Positions 42,001-51,190 of a DNA stretch of 64,000 bases are shown here, one piece after another. How positions within the stretch are numbered: the first letter of the stretch is position 1; every line of letters starts with the position of its first letter. The stretch covers positions 62,001 through 126,000 of the forward strand of contig CAKOTZ010000001.1 in the NCBI GenBank assembly GCA_934120395.1, written 5' to 3'. Source of the DNA: an uncultured Clostridia bacterium. Its GTDB lineage: Bacteria > Bacillota > Clostridia > TANB77 > CAG-508. The translations under genes were made by a program, and so were the position numbers. The notes beneath the pieces were generated by a model, which saw only the letters and a list, made by a program, of their open reading frames with translations, ran no database searches and was not told the DNA's origin.

Positions 42001-44282
42001 GGGAAATTCAAAGTGGTTACATTTATCCTGAAACTAAGCAAGATACAGATGGAAGAGATTACATAGATTGGAATATAGGGACAATTAAGGTTGGTGAAAG
42101 TGTAACAAAGGAATTTGAAGTATATGTAAATAAATTACCAAGTTTAATTGAATATTACCAAGAAACAGAAGGTTTCCGTTATGATGAAACTACTAATAAA
42201 TATTATTTAGATGAAGTAAATGAGGATGGACAAGTTACATCTTCAAAAGAAGTTAGCGATATTCCAGAGCAAAAACTAATTAATGAGGTTTCAATTAGTG
42301 CTAAAGATTTGGAGAAAAATTTAACAAATCAAAGCAAGGGAAATCCTATTGAAAAAACTTACTTTGACATTATTGAAAGGTCTAGTATAGATAAAAATAC
42401 TAAAATAAGAGAAAAAGATGAAATTGTTTATTATATTGATATTATAAATACATCAGAGCAAAAATTAACAGGTGTAACTGCTGAAAAAATATTACCTGTT
42501 GGAATTGATTATAAGTATGCTTATGTATTAACTTACGACGATGAAAGTGATAAATGGGAAAATGAAAATGCTGCAAAATATGATAAGGAAACAGGAAAAA
42601 TTGTTTGGAGCATAGGAGAATTAAATTCACAGGCAACAAAGAGAATTGCTTTAACAGCTACTGCTTCTACATTAGAAGATGGTAAATACGAGCAAGAAAT
42701 AAAAACAAAAACTACTGTTTATGCAGATAATGTGGGAAAACATGTATCTTCTGAAACGATAAATACAGTTGCAAAACCACATATCGAAACAAAAATTAGT
42801 AGTGATGCAACAAAACAGTATATTGCAGAAGGAGATAAAATTACATATACAATTAATATTAAAAATGTTGGTAAATTTGTTGCTAATAATTTAAAAGTAG
42901 AGGATGTTTTGCCAGCAGAATTAAAATTTAGCAAGGGTAACTATACTATAAATTCAAAAACAGAAGGAACATTAAAAGCGTATGACAATAAAGTAACATT
43001 GACAATAAATTTACAGCCAGATGAAGATGTGGTATTTAATATTGTTGCACAAGCTAAGAATTTGCCAAATAATTTGGATGAAAAAGAAATTAAGAATTAC
43101 GCAACTATAAGTGGAGACAATATTGAAACAATGCAAACTGAAACTTTAACAAATATTATAGAACAATCTCCAGACTTACCAAATCCTCCAGATAATAACA
43201 ACAATACAAACAATGGTAATAATGGAAATAATGGTTCAAATTCAGGAACAACAGAAAAATATTTTAAAATTAGAGGTGTTGCTTGGGTAGATGCAAATGC
43301 TAATGGCACAAGAGAGCAATCTGAACAGGTTTTAGGTGGAATTAGAGTTATATTAGTAAATGCTAGTAATGGAGAGTTCATTAAGGATAAAGATTCTGGT
43401 GAATTAAAACAAACAACTACTGCTAATGATGGAAGTTATGTATTTGAAAACTTAGATAAAGGCGAGTATATGGTAGTATTCTACTATAATAATCAAATAT
43501 ATGGTGTAACAGATTACAAAAAATCAGGTGTTAGCGAAAACCAAAATTCTGATGTTATTGCAAGTAAAATAACAGAAAATGGTGTTCAAACAGAAGTTGC
43601 TATTACAGATACTATAAGGATTACAAATAGTAGTGTTGCTAACATTGATATGGGATTAGTTTTAAACAAGAAATTTGACTTAAAGCTAGATAAATTTGTA
43701 AGCAAAATTACAGTACAAAACAAAGAAGGCGTAAAGACATACAACTATACAGATTCAACCATGGCAAAGGTTGATATTACAGCAAAACGTATGGTTGGTT
43801 CAACTATTGTTGTTGAATATAAAATTAAAGTAACAAACGAAGGTAATATTGCTGGATATGCAAAAAATATTGTAGATTATTTACCAAAAGAATTGAAATT
43901 TAATTCAGATTTAAATTCAACATGGTATGCTGGAAATGACGGTTACTTATATAATACAGAACTTGCAGAACAAGTGATTAATCCAGGTGAAACTAAAGAA
44001 ATTAGTTTAATATTAACAAAACAAATTTCAGATAGCAGTTCTGTTATTGTCAACAACTTAGCTGAAATATACGAAGATTACAACGAGCTAGGCATAAAAG
44101 ATATTGACTCAAATATTAGAAATCAAGCACAAGGGGAAGACGACATGGGTTCAGCAAATGTATTAATTACTATTAAAACTGGTTCAGTTGTAACATACAC
44201 TTGTATTACTTTAATTAGCTTAATAATATTAGGTGCAGGTATATATGTAATTCGTAAAAAAACAGCGAGATATTATAATTAA
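39039..44282 (+). CDS. Giant surface protein A3 (DUF11 repeats, SdrD_B)
   Basis: 1747 residues from ATG 39039 with GGGAGG upstream; an upstream in-frame start at 38985 has no RBS and would add an unlikely N-terminus. Signal peptide, long beta-rich region, DUF11-like domains, Asn/Gly-rich linker (about 1385-1405), SdrD_B-like domain (GVAWVDANANGTREQSE), a final DUF11-like domain and a C-terminal helix ending RKKTARYYN. Near-identical segments with A2, for example EYKIKVTNEGN.AGYAK and WYAGNDG, show recent duplication. IKTGS precedes the helix. First gene of the third A-B pair, with its own promoter. Confidence 0.85.
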   Translation: MRKKRGNVTELKVIKVMVAILLILSLTSGNFFLLGKEVVAMAISQDLDTQTADTINKNVKFDTFFKNDNGNNTHYLVYDVNGNLEDMYMNLSVKDGYLKNASIEFADQNYSIQNIVDEGQMLQEATNEKLSLKQVNTNTDISLQARIGSIIGETMKIDDIQKESKVILKGTYVDNLGKENPIEKEVKICVGLKQDVQAELTQELASYFSFKNNGEDKFLVRISAKVSLGKQENNLPRKETQLTIQVPTLNGIAPESVNVLPKNTSMTNGEQEEKIVYSNSQVNYDKDKKIVTMTVENKETDQKLWSGNGQDEYIISYVYPKGAITAETNKFVSKAEANITMYQAESEKEVKANNQVEITLDKEVGTPLTLEMTAEDSMNKGKMYANSQRELKEYDTEYNTEWKIDVTNKDMTDAIRIVSGNSYFTNQAENIYSLSIGSDNYSNYKETKVNKENFERILGQDGYINILDEKGNTISSINKNTKQDEEGNLIVSYPDKTGRIILETSKPVSEGILYVKHNKKINADLPYSKEQLKSFIKLNETVQLNQKQANNYNNMGETKAEIVLTETNTNANIVLNKDILSTIVTNENVEMKIELDNNRKDTDLYVNPTFFVELPEYIEDINVKEANVLFDDNLQIQEVKKLTQDGKIILQITLQGMQDGFSLGSFTNGTNIVLTTDIKAKLLTPNKSDEIKLYYTNPNAISYANIGTIGEQSLGEASTDIQFSAPAGMLAVSSITNYESTGKNVISVKQGTITDKISIFDNAKTAKMQVMIVNNTGNSCNSVVALGRIPFKGNKNIESDTNLGTTLDTVLKSKLTADGIDEDKVEIYYSEKEEASKDLNNTANAWTKEPEDLSKIKSYLIVLKDYEMPTGQTLKFNYDFEIPANLEHENSLYGAFGVYFTNKTNTGDKEEKVVADIVGLTTGQGPKLAVDQAVSVGDGNPVQEGQTVKITVKVSNTGSSDIENVYVKDYIPNYTRYTEYQEGSGDYGEIQSGYIYPETKQDTDGRDYIDWNIGTIKVGESVTKEFEVYVNKLPSLIEYYQETEGFRYDETTNKYYLDEVNEDGQVTSSKEVSDIPEQKLINEVSISAKDLEKNLTNQSKGNPIEKTYFDIIERSSIDKNTKIREKDEIVYYIDIINTSEQKLTGVTAEKILPVGIDYKYAYVLTYDDESDKWENENAAKYDKETGKIVWSIGELNSQATKRIALTATASTLEDGKYEQEIKTKTTVYADNVGKHVSSETINTVAKPHIETKISSDATKQYIAEGDKITYTINIKNVGKFVANNLKVEDVLPAELKFSKGNYTINSKTEGTLKAYDNKVTLTINLQPDEDVVFNIVAQAKNLPNNLDEKEIKNYATISGDNIETMQTETLTNIIEQSPDLPNPPDNNNNTNNGNNGNNGSNSGTTEKYFKIRGVAWVDANANGTREQSEQVLGGIRVILVNASNGEFIKDKDSGELKQTTTANDGSYVFENLDKGEYMVVFYYNNQIYGVTDYKKSGVSENQNSDVIASKITENGVQTEVAITDTIRITNSSVANIDMGLVLNKKFDLKLDKFVSKITVQNKEGVKTYNYTDSTMAKVDITAKRMVGSTIVVEYKIKVTNEGNIAGYAKNIVDYLPKELKFNSDLNSTWYAGNDGYLYNTELAEQVINPGETKEISLILTKQISDSSSVIVNNLAEIYEDYNELGIKDIDSNIRNQAQGEDDMGSANVLITIKTGSVVTYTCITLISLIILGAGIYVIRKKTARYYN

Positions 44283-44300
44283 GGGGAGGTGAAGTTGAAT

Positions 44301-47300
44301 ATGAAGAAAAAAATATTAGGAATTTTTACAATAATGATTTTTACAATTATTGCAGGAATAGGAATTAGTAATGCTGAAACTGTTAATGGAGTATTTAGAC
44401 CATCAATATATACTAGAGTAGCAGATATATACGAGCAAGCTGGTCGAAAAGTACCAACTGGAATTCAAATAAAAATTCCTTTTGAAGATTATTTTACTAA
44501 AACAATGGATAAAGGTTTACCAATTTTTTGTGCAAGAAAGGGAGGAAGATTAACTAGCTATGACAATACTGTAGTAAAAATTGGTAATCTAAACTTAGGG
44601 CAATATCCAGATGTTAAGGAAGGACAAAGAATTGCATTAAAATCCAAACCAACAGCTTCCCAAGCAAAGAACGAAACAATATGTACTTATAATGCATCTG
44701 AGAAAAAAACAGCCGGAAGAAATGGAGACTATGATATTGCATATGTGTTATATCAATTCTTTCCATCAGCAGATAGTGAAGGAAATATAGATATGCATGG
44801 AGAAGTACAACAAGCTTTCTGGTCTGTTTCAAAGAAAACAGCAAATAAGCCAGCAAAAAATGCTATTGCAAGAGAAGCAGAGGTATATAAAGAATACAGA
44901 GAAACAATTGACAATGATTATGATGGTAAATATGAACCATATTATGAATTTAATAACCAAAATGTAGCTTTTGATACAGCAAAGGGTGTAATGATTGTTG
45001 GCCCAATTAAATTAAATTATGTAAGATCATTTACAAAAGAAGAGGGAAGAGACAAAGTAGATTTTGGTGGAATTGAATCTATTACCTTATATGATCAAGA
45101 TGGAAAAGAAATTGACCAAAAAACTTGGACAATAGCTTATGATAAAGAACATCAAGATAGCAAGTTAGAAAGACCTGCTGGTGATGAAGATTATGGAGCA
45201 GAAGGAAGTAATGGTTTCTATTCTTATCCATACAGTGGAGAAGAATTTAACATTGTTATTAATCAAAAGGGTAATGAGAATTTATTAAAAATAAGCAAAA
45301 TTGCTGTTAAGTTTTATGATGTTGAATATACAGCAGAATATCAAGATTTAGATGGTACATATAAAGATGTAACATGGAAAGCTGAATGTGATACACGTCA
45401 TTGTAATGGAGGAACATTTACAGCTGGACCTAATGGATCAAGAATTCCACATCCATGTTCACATAATTTTATGACACCACATGATATAACTTCAAATTAT
45501 AGATTAGTAGCTCACGTTGTTGTAAAACCAGCTCAAGAGTTTGAAATAGTTAATACTGTAGAAAGAAAGAAAAATGAAATAGTTACAGAATTGGTACCAA
45601 AAGAGAGCCCAGAGACACCAACTACACCTAATCCACCTATTCCATCTATATTAGGAACTAATTATCCAAGTTGGCCAACATGGCCAGATTATCCGGACTG
45701 GCCAGATTATCCAGATTGGCCAGACTATCCAGATGTGAATTTAACAGTTCGCTTAGCTGGTATTGTCTGGGAGGATACTCAAATTGGCAAAGAGAGTAAT
45801 TATGATGGATTAATTGGTTATAAAAACGATGGAACTCAGGAAAATGGAATTCCAAATGTTAAAGTTACTTTGTATAAATATGGAACAAAGGAATTGGCTA
45901 CTGCAAAAGAAAACCCAGTTTATACAGATAATAATGGAGCATATTATTTTACTAGAGTTCCAATGGGAAAATACGATGTAGAATTTGAATATGACGGTAT
46001 GACTTATACTACAACTAAGGCTTATGCTAATGGTAGCGTTCAAGATTATATTAATAATCCAGATAATACAGAGTATGTAAAAGCAGCAAAGACAGAGGAA
46101 ACAGAGGAAGCAAGACAAAACTTTAATAATAAATTTTATGAGATAACAGGAGATGCAAGCAAGGTAAGTACAAGTGGAACATCATATGGAATTGCAAGAG
46201 ATCCTGCTGGAAATAAAACTGCGGAATTAGAGTATAAAACAGAAAATGGCACATCGAAATTAATAACGACAGATGCCGATGGAAAGGTAAAGCCAGAATT
46301 TGCAATGAAGGTTAGTACATCTGATATGGGAATTGGTTATCCATTCTATGAAAGATATGTAAATGATTCAGATGACAAAAAAATTGATGACAATACTTAT
46401 GAAGCTAACTATAAATATATGGATTACATAAATTTAGGCTTAAAGAAGAGACCAGATGCAGATTTTGCATTAATGAAAGATGTTAGTACAGCTACTGTTA
46501 CAATAAATAAAAAACAATTAAATTACAAATATAATTCAAGGGCTGGACTAGATGCATTTGACATTACTGTAAAAAATACACCTCAATATAGTAATATTCA
46601 ATACAACAGAGAGATATATCAATCTGATTATAATTATAGAATTGATGATTACAAAAATAACAATATGAATGTATCTGGAAATGAAATTAAAGGATTAAAG
46701 ACGGAAGACCAAGAACTAAAGGTATTTGTAACATATAAAATCACTATAAGAAATCAATCAGAAATACCTTCAGGAGTTATTAATGAATTAGTAGATTACT
46801 TTGATGAAAATTATAATTTAGTGGAAGATGATGTTAAATTAGATATTCAAAATGCTGATGGAACAGAAGAGAAGGGAAAAGTTGTAGCAAGAAAATCATA
46901 CTATGAAACAACTTCAGGACAATCTGGAACATTAAACTGGAGCAGTATTGGTAAATATGATACTAATACCCAAACAAGATTTAAGACAATTTATACAACA
47001 GATTTAGCAAATGTAATATTACAGTCAGGTGAAGATATTAACCTTTATGTAACTTTTGAGGTGGATAAGGATGCAAATAGATTTGTTAAAACAGGTGAGA
47101 AGAGTAACTATGTTGAAATAAACAGTTTCTCAACATTTGAAAGGGGTGCAACAACTAAAGACAAGACGACTGGTCAAGTTGATAGAGATTCAGCTCCTGG
47201 AAATATGCAAATATATGATAATACTACTAAGGAAGATGATTCAGATTCAGCACCTACAATTAATATTAAATTAGCTGAAGGAGTTAAGAGAACTGTAAAT

Positions 47301-48911
47301 GGATTAACATGGAATGATGAAAGAACTAATACATTAAGAACTGGTCAAAAAGTCGGCGATGGTTTAATGCAAGGTGATGAAAGTAAAGTTAATGGTGTAA
47401 GGGTTCAATTAGTTGAATTAATTAATGGTGCTGACGGAAAACAATATGAATATATTTGGCAAGAAATGTTTACTGGCGAAAGTGCTTATAAATATGTAAA
47501 TAGCTCAGGTAGTGTAATGGATGGTAGTCGTGGAGATGTAGAAGCTGGTACAGCTCAAATCAGTAAAGGCGAATATAAATTCCAAGATTATATACCAGGT
47601 AACTATATTGTCAGATTTATATATGGTGATTCAGAAAAGACTATTGATCCAAATAAGAATGGTGGTATTTCGTATAATGGTCAAGACTTTAAGTCAACAG
47701 CATATCAACAGGGAAATAACTTGGATAATGAATGGTATAATTTAAGTGATGACAATTTGAATAATACTAGAATGTCAGATGCTAAAGACAATGAAGCAAG
47801 AAGATTGGATGTAATTAATTATTCAAAAGTAATGAAATATGATATTGCTAAAGTATTATATTCAGCAGATTCACGTAATGGTTATTATGACCAAACTGTA
47901 CATCAAGAATTAATAAATAAAACTTGGATGTATGCTGATACAGCTAAGTTGAAAGTTGAAGTGGAATATGATAAGACGGAAGCAAGTGGATTTGATAGTT
48001 TCAATTATGATATTAAAAATATTGATTTTGGTTTGGAAGAAAGACCAAAGAGTGATATGAAAATGTCAAAAGAAATTGTTGGAATTAAAATAACTCTTGC
48101 AAATGGTGAAACAATAATTGATACTGAAAATGGAATCAAGACAAATGTTAACTGGGTAAAGAATACAGATGCAAGACAAGGAAAAATTCATATTTATATG
48201 GATTCAGAAATTATGCAAGGTGCTAATATACAAATTAAGTATAGAATGACTGTTAAAAATAATAGTGAGATTGATACAACCGGTGCTAATGCGTCAAGTG
48301 TAGGAACTACATATTATACTGGTGAATATAGTTCTAGTGATAGAGTTGTTACAACATCAGTAGATAGAATTGTAGATTATATAGACAGTAGTTTAGTATT
48401 TAAACCAGAGAATAATCAAGATTGGCAATTAATTGAAAATACAGATTTAAAGAGTGTTGAAGACATGAAAAATAACGGATATTTTGATAAGAATTTAAAA
48501 TTGGTTAAATTAACGACTGTAGGTTCTGAATTAAGAGAAGCACCAATTAGTCAAATTATTGAAACAGAAGCTTTAAAAGGTCAAGCAATGACACCTGGCG
48601 AAAGTAAATCTGTAGATTTAGTATTAACTAAAACAATTTCAGCAGCAGACGATGCAGATGATTTATCTTATGATAACATGGCAGAAATTATTCAGTTTAC
48701 AAACCTAGTAGGTAGAAAGGATAATATTCCAGGAAACCAGGAACCAAGTGAGGAACCACATGAAAATGATGCTGATTACACTGAAACTGTAATTATTACT
48801 CCTCCAACAGGTGAAAATAGGGCAACATATTACTTGTTAATTGGAGCAGCTGTATTGATTGTATTAGCTGGAGGAATATACATTATTAAGAGAAAAGTTA
48901 TTAAGAAATAA
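44301..48911 (+). CDS. Giant surface protein B3 with thioester-domain motifs
   Basis: 1536 residues from ATG 44301; GGAGGTG at 44285-44291 is nine bases upstream. GTG 44289 and TTG 44295 are in frame but too near it. Signal peptide (about 1-25). An N-terminal domain carries PIFCARKGG (Cys77) and EVQQAFW (Gln170), matching the Cys motif and the hydrophobic-Gln-x-x-hydrophobic-Trp motif of internal thioester domains that attach covalently to host amines. GPIKLNY module, a Trp-Pro-Asp-Tyr repeat (about 454-478), SdrD_B-like starts near 485 and 1000, then TPPTGEN, membrane helix and KRKVIKK. Two Cys and two His (CDTRHCNGGTF..HPCSH) suggest a small metal site near 370-395. Last gene of the cluster. 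Confidence 0.85.
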   Translation: MKKKILGIFTIMIFTIIAGIGISNAETVNGVFRPSIYTRVADIYEQAGRKVPTGIQIKIPFEDYFTKTMDKGLPIFCARKGGRLTSYDNTVVKIGNLNLGQYPDVKEGQRIALKSKPTASQAKNETICTYNASEKKTAGRNGDYDIAYVLYQFFPSADSEGNIDMHGEVQQAFWSVSKKTANKPAKNAIAREAEVYKEYRETIDNDYDGKYEPYYEFNNQNVAFDTAKGVMIVGPIKLNYVRSFTKEEGRDKVDFGGIESITLYDQDGKEIDQKTWTIAYDKEHQDSKLERPAGDEDYGAEGSNGFYSYPYSGEEFNIVINQKGNENLLKISKIAVKFYDVEYTAEYQDLDGTYKDVTWKAECDTRHCNGGTFTAGPNGSRIPHPCSHNFMTPHDITSNYRLVAHVVVKPAQEFEIVNTVERKKNEIVTELVPKESPETPTTPNPPIPSILGTNYPSWPTWPDYPDWPDYPDWPDYPDVNLTVRLAGIVWEDTQIGKESNYDGLIGYKNDGTQENGIPNVKVTLYKYGTKELATAKENPVYTDNNGAYYFTRVPMGKYDVEFEYDGMTYTTTKAYANGSVQDYINNPDNTEYVKAAKTEETEEARQNFNNKFYEITGDASKVSTSGTSYGIARDPAGNKTAELEYKTENGTSKLITTDADGKVKPEFAMKVSTSDMGIGYPFYERYVNDSDDKKIDDNTYEANYKYMDYINLGLKKRPDADFALMKDVSTATVTINKKQLNYKYNSRAGLDAFDITVKNTPQYSNIQYNREIYQSDYNYRIDDYKNNNMNVSGNEIKGLKTEDQELKVFVTYKITIRNQSEIPSGVINELVDYFDENYNLVEDDVKLDIQNADGTEEKGKVVARKSYYETTSGQSGTLNWSSIGKYDTNTQTRFKTIYTTDLANVILQSGEDINLYVTFEVDKDANRFVKTGEKSNYVEINSFSTFERGATTKDKTTGQVDRDSAPGNMQIYDNTTKEDDSDSAPTINIKLAEGVKRTVNGLTWNDERTNTLRTGQKVGDGLMQGDESKVNGVRVQLVELINGADGKQYEYIWQEMFTGESAYKYVNSSGSVMDGSRGDVEAGTAQISKGEYKFQDYIPGNYIVRFIYGDSEKTIDPNKNGGISYNGQDFKSTAYQQGNNLDNEWYNLSDDNLNNTRMSDAKDNEARRLDVINYSKVMKYDIAKVLYSADSRNGYYDQTVHQELINKTWMYADTAKLKVEVEYDKTEASGFDSFNYDIKNIDFGLEERPKSDMKMSKEIVGIKITLANGETIIDTENGIKTNVNWVKNTDARQGKIHIYMDSEIMQGANIQIKYRMTVKNNSEIDTTGANASSVGTTYYTGEYSSSDRVVTTSVDRIVDYIDSSLVFKPENNQDWQLIENTDLKSVEDMKNNGYFDKNLKLVKLTTVGSELREAPISQIIETEALKGQAMTPGESKSVDLVLTKTISAADDADDLSYDNMAEIIQFTNLVGRKDNIPGNQEPSEEPHENDADYTETVIITPPTGENRATYYLLIGAAVLIVLAGGIYIIKRKVIKK
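45672..45735 (+). repeat. Short tandem repeat encoding Trp-Pro-Asp-Tyr-Pro-Asp
   Basis: Repeats of about 18 bases encode alternating WPD and YPD units, three to four copies, between the N-terminal domain and the SdrD_B domains of B3. Probably a stiff spacer; copy number may vary between strains. Confidence 0.85.
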
Positions 48912-48928
48912 AACTTAATAAAATTAAA

Positions 48929-48965
48929 AATAACCTCTAAGGCATAACGCTTTAGGGGTTATTTA
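48929..48965 (+). terminator. Intrinsic terminator after B3
   Basis: AATAACC.CTAA and TTAG.GGTTATT pair around a ten-base loop, then TTAATG. Confidence 0.7.
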
Positions 48966-48976
48966 ATGAATAAAGA

Positions 48977-49031
48977 AACAGCTAATATTTAAAAATAGAT
49001 TTTAAACGTTTATTCTTAAATATTAGCTGTT
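48977..49031. terminator. 16-base inverted repeat with 23-base loop
   Basis: AACAGCTAATATTTAA and its exact complement at 49016-49031. Likely the terminator of the minus-strand gene at 49057, back to back with the B3 terminator. Confidence 0.6.
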
Positions 49032-49056
49032 CCTTTTCATGAAAAGTGAGAATACA

Positions 49057-49407
49057 TTAATTGTGTTCAGATATAAAAACATTAAATTTTGTTTCTAGAA
49101 CATCAATTTTATCATTGAGATTTTCTTCTAAATCAATCATGGAATTACCCAAGGTCATTAAGGTAGAATGCATTTCTTTAAATTTTTGAGAATGTTCGTT
49201 TAGTGTTTGGTCAATTTCGGCAAGATGGGCATCAATTTTTTCAAAATGCTTATCGTGTTCATCAAGACGCTTATCAATTTCATCAAGACGTTTGTCAATT
49301 CTAGCAAGATGTTCGTCAATTTTTTCAAAATGCTTATCGTGCTCTCCTAAAATAAACAAAATTTTTCCAAGTTGTTCTAATACTAAAGTTTCAAAAGACT
49401 TTTCCAT
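49057..49407 (-). CDS. Small coiled-coil protein with internal repeats
   Basis: 116 residues from ATG 49407 with GGAGGTG upstream; a longer in-frame start lacks an RBS. Almost entirely heptad coiled coil, with repeated units HDKHFEKID(E/A)HLA.ID and LDEIDKRLDE. The DNA repeats too (about 49239-49262 and 49320-49343). No membrane segment. Proteins of this type occur widely in Bacillota, sometimes in phage regions; function unknown. Confidence 0.7.
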   Translation of the reverse strand: MEKSFETLVLEQLGKILFILGEHDKHFEKIDEHLARIDKRLDEIDKRLDEHDKHFEKIDAHLAEIDQTLNEHSQKFKEMHSTLMTLGNSMIDLEENLNDKIDVLETKFNVFISEHN

Positions 49408-49491
49408 AAAAACACCTCCTTTACAAATTGACAAAATAATAACATAGATAAAATGAAAAATCAAGGGGAAAATAGTAAAAAAACAAAAAAC

Positions 49492-49520
49492 TTGATATCT
49501 GAACTAAAAAGTAGTAAGAT
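49492..49520 (+). promoter_or_regulatory. Promoter of the metal-uptake operon
   Basis: TTGATA, 17 bases, TAAGAT; start codon 35 bases downstream. I see no convincing Zur box. Confidence 0.55.
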
Positions 49521-49555
49521 AAAATAGTGAGAATATCGTATATAGGAGAATAAGA

Positions 49556-50431
49556 ATGAAATTTAAGAAAATATTAATAATTATTTTATGTGTTGCACTT
49601 GGATTTTGCTTAAGTGGTTGTGGGAAAAAGATAGATGAAAGTGGCGAAAAAATTGTTGCATCTTTTTATCCAATGTATATTATTGCATTAAATCTTACAA
49701 ATGATGTACCTAATGTAAATTTGCATAACATGGCTGATAATCAAGTTGGATGTTTGCATAATTATACGTTGCAAACAGCTGATTTAAAAAAAATTGAAAA
49801 TGCCAATGTTTTCATAAAAAATGGATTAGGAATTGAAAATTTTATGGATAAGGTAACCCAAATTTATCCTAATTTAAATGTTATTGATGCATCACAAAGC
49901 GACTTAAATTTAATTAAAGATGAAGATGAAGATGAATTGAATGGACATGTTTGGAACAGTATTGAGAATTATAAAAAACAGGTTAGCTATATTGCTACTG
50001 AATTAGAAAGAATAAATCCTGAAAATGCCGAATTATATAGTGAAAATGCAAGAAAATATATAGAAAAAATAAATAAAATAGACTTATATAAGACAGAAAA
50101 TGACGAATATGTAATTTCTTGCAATGAAGCATTTGAATATTTACTACAAGATGCTAATTTAAAAGTAATACCTGTGTATACAGATCATGATGAAAGTAGT
50201 TTGTCTAGTGGTATTATAAGTAAGGTAATTAATGAAGCAAAAGAGAAACAGGTAAAAGCTATTGTTATTGATGAACAAGATGATATAAAAAATGCAGAAA
50301 TAATCTCAAAAGAAACAGGAGCGCAAATTATTAAATTAAATTCAAATTTATATGGCGAAAACGATAAGGATAGTTATTTAAACGCAATGAAAAGTAATTT
50401 TGATATTTTAAGAAAAACATTTGAGAAATGA
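49556..50431 (+). CDS. znuA: Zinc/manganese ABC transporter substrate-binding lipoprotein
   Basis: 291 residues. Lipobox LSGC at Cys22 of the signal peptide marks a lipoprotein. The body matches the cluster 9 metal-binding family: IVASFYPMYIIA, ENANVFIKNGLGIENFM, ELNGHVW (metal-binding His) and a C-terminal domain with PVYTDHDESS. The usual His-rich loop is replaced by an acidic stretch. It delivers Zn or Mn to the permease. The stop overlaps the ATPase start (ATGA). Confidence 0.9.
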   Translation: MKFKKILIIILCVALGFCLSGCGKKIDESGEKIVASFYPMYIIALNLTNDVPNVNLHNMADNQVGCLHNYTLQTADLKKIENANVFIKNGLGIENFMDKVTQIYPNLNVIDASQSDLNLIKDEDEDELNGHVWNSIENYKKQVSYIATELERINPENAELYSENARKYIEKINKIDLYKTENDEYVISCNEAFEYLLQDANLKVIPVYTDHDESSLSSGIISKVINEAKEKQVKAIVIDEQDDIKNAEIISKETGAQIIKLNSNLYGENDKDSYLNAMKSNFDILRKTFEK

Positions 50432-51166
50432 GTGATGAGATGGAAAAGAGTAAAAGTTGTGGATTTCATTGTATTAAAGTAAAAGATATTGGGGTTGTAA
50501 TTGGCAAAGATGAAATACTGAGAAACATAAACATTCATATACATTGTGGAGAATTAACTGTGTTGATAGGAGAAAATGGTGCACGGGAAAAGCACCTTAT
50601 TAAAGGCAATATTAGGAGAATTAAAACATACTGGAGAAATAGAATTTCAGGATATAAGAGAGAAAAGCTATAGGGATTTAAAAATAGGATATGTCCCTCA
50701 ACACATTAATGTGGAAAAGCACATGCCAACAACTGTTTATGATTTTATGGCTGCAATGATATCTAATAGACCTATTTGGTTAAAAAAAGATAAAAATATA
50801 GAAAAAAAACTGAAAGAACATTTAGAAATATTTGAAGCTAGTAAATTAATTGATAAGAGTATAGGAGATTTATCCGGAGGAGAGTTGCAAAGAGTTTTAT
50901 TGGCTGTTGCAACAATGGACGAACCCAATCTGCTAATTTTGGACGAACCGGTATCTGGAATTGATAAAAATGGAATAAAAATGTTTTTTAATTTAATTGA
51001 TAGGCTAAAAAAGGAATATGATATGTCTATTTTGTTGGTATCTCACGATTTAAACTTGGTAAGAAAGTACGCTGACAAGGTTATTTTATTGAACAAGACC
51101 ATATTAAAACAAGGCACGCCAGAAGAGGTTTTTGAGAGCAAGGAATACAAAGAAATCTTTGAATAA
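50428..51166 (+). CDS. znuC: Metal ABC transporter ATPase, read through a +1 frameshift at CGG
   Basis: ATG 50428 overlaps the znuA stop. The first 52 codons end LTVLIGENGA; codon 53 is CGG. Zero frame loses all homology and stops at codon 82. Skipping the C gives GENGAGKSTLLKAILGEL, an exact Walker A, and continues with YVPQH (Q-loop), LSGGELQRV (signature), LLILDEP (Walker B) and LVSHD (H-loop). Total 245 residues, normal for ZnuC/MntB-type ATPases. The break falls inside the phosphate-binding loop, so without recoding no active enzyme can be made, although the operon genes on both sides are intact. Confidence 0.9.
50584..50586 (+). other. In-frame CGG, +1 frameshift site in the Walker A motif
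   Basis: Context: AAT GGT GCA CGG GAA AAG. Skipping C gives GCA GGG AAA AGC ACC (A-G-K-S-T). Tetranucleotide CGGG. Confidence 0.9.
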
Positions 51167-51190
51167 GTAAAAGGAAGGGAGATAAAAAAG

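Noticed and set aside
45672..45735. CRISPR-like or other dispersed repeat
   Set aside because: Short direct repeats inside one reading frame that encode a Pro/Trp spacer; no unique spacers.
50576..50640. Independent start for the ABC ATPase within the second frame
   Set aside because: It would begin in the middle of Walker A and lose the nucleotide-binding loop.
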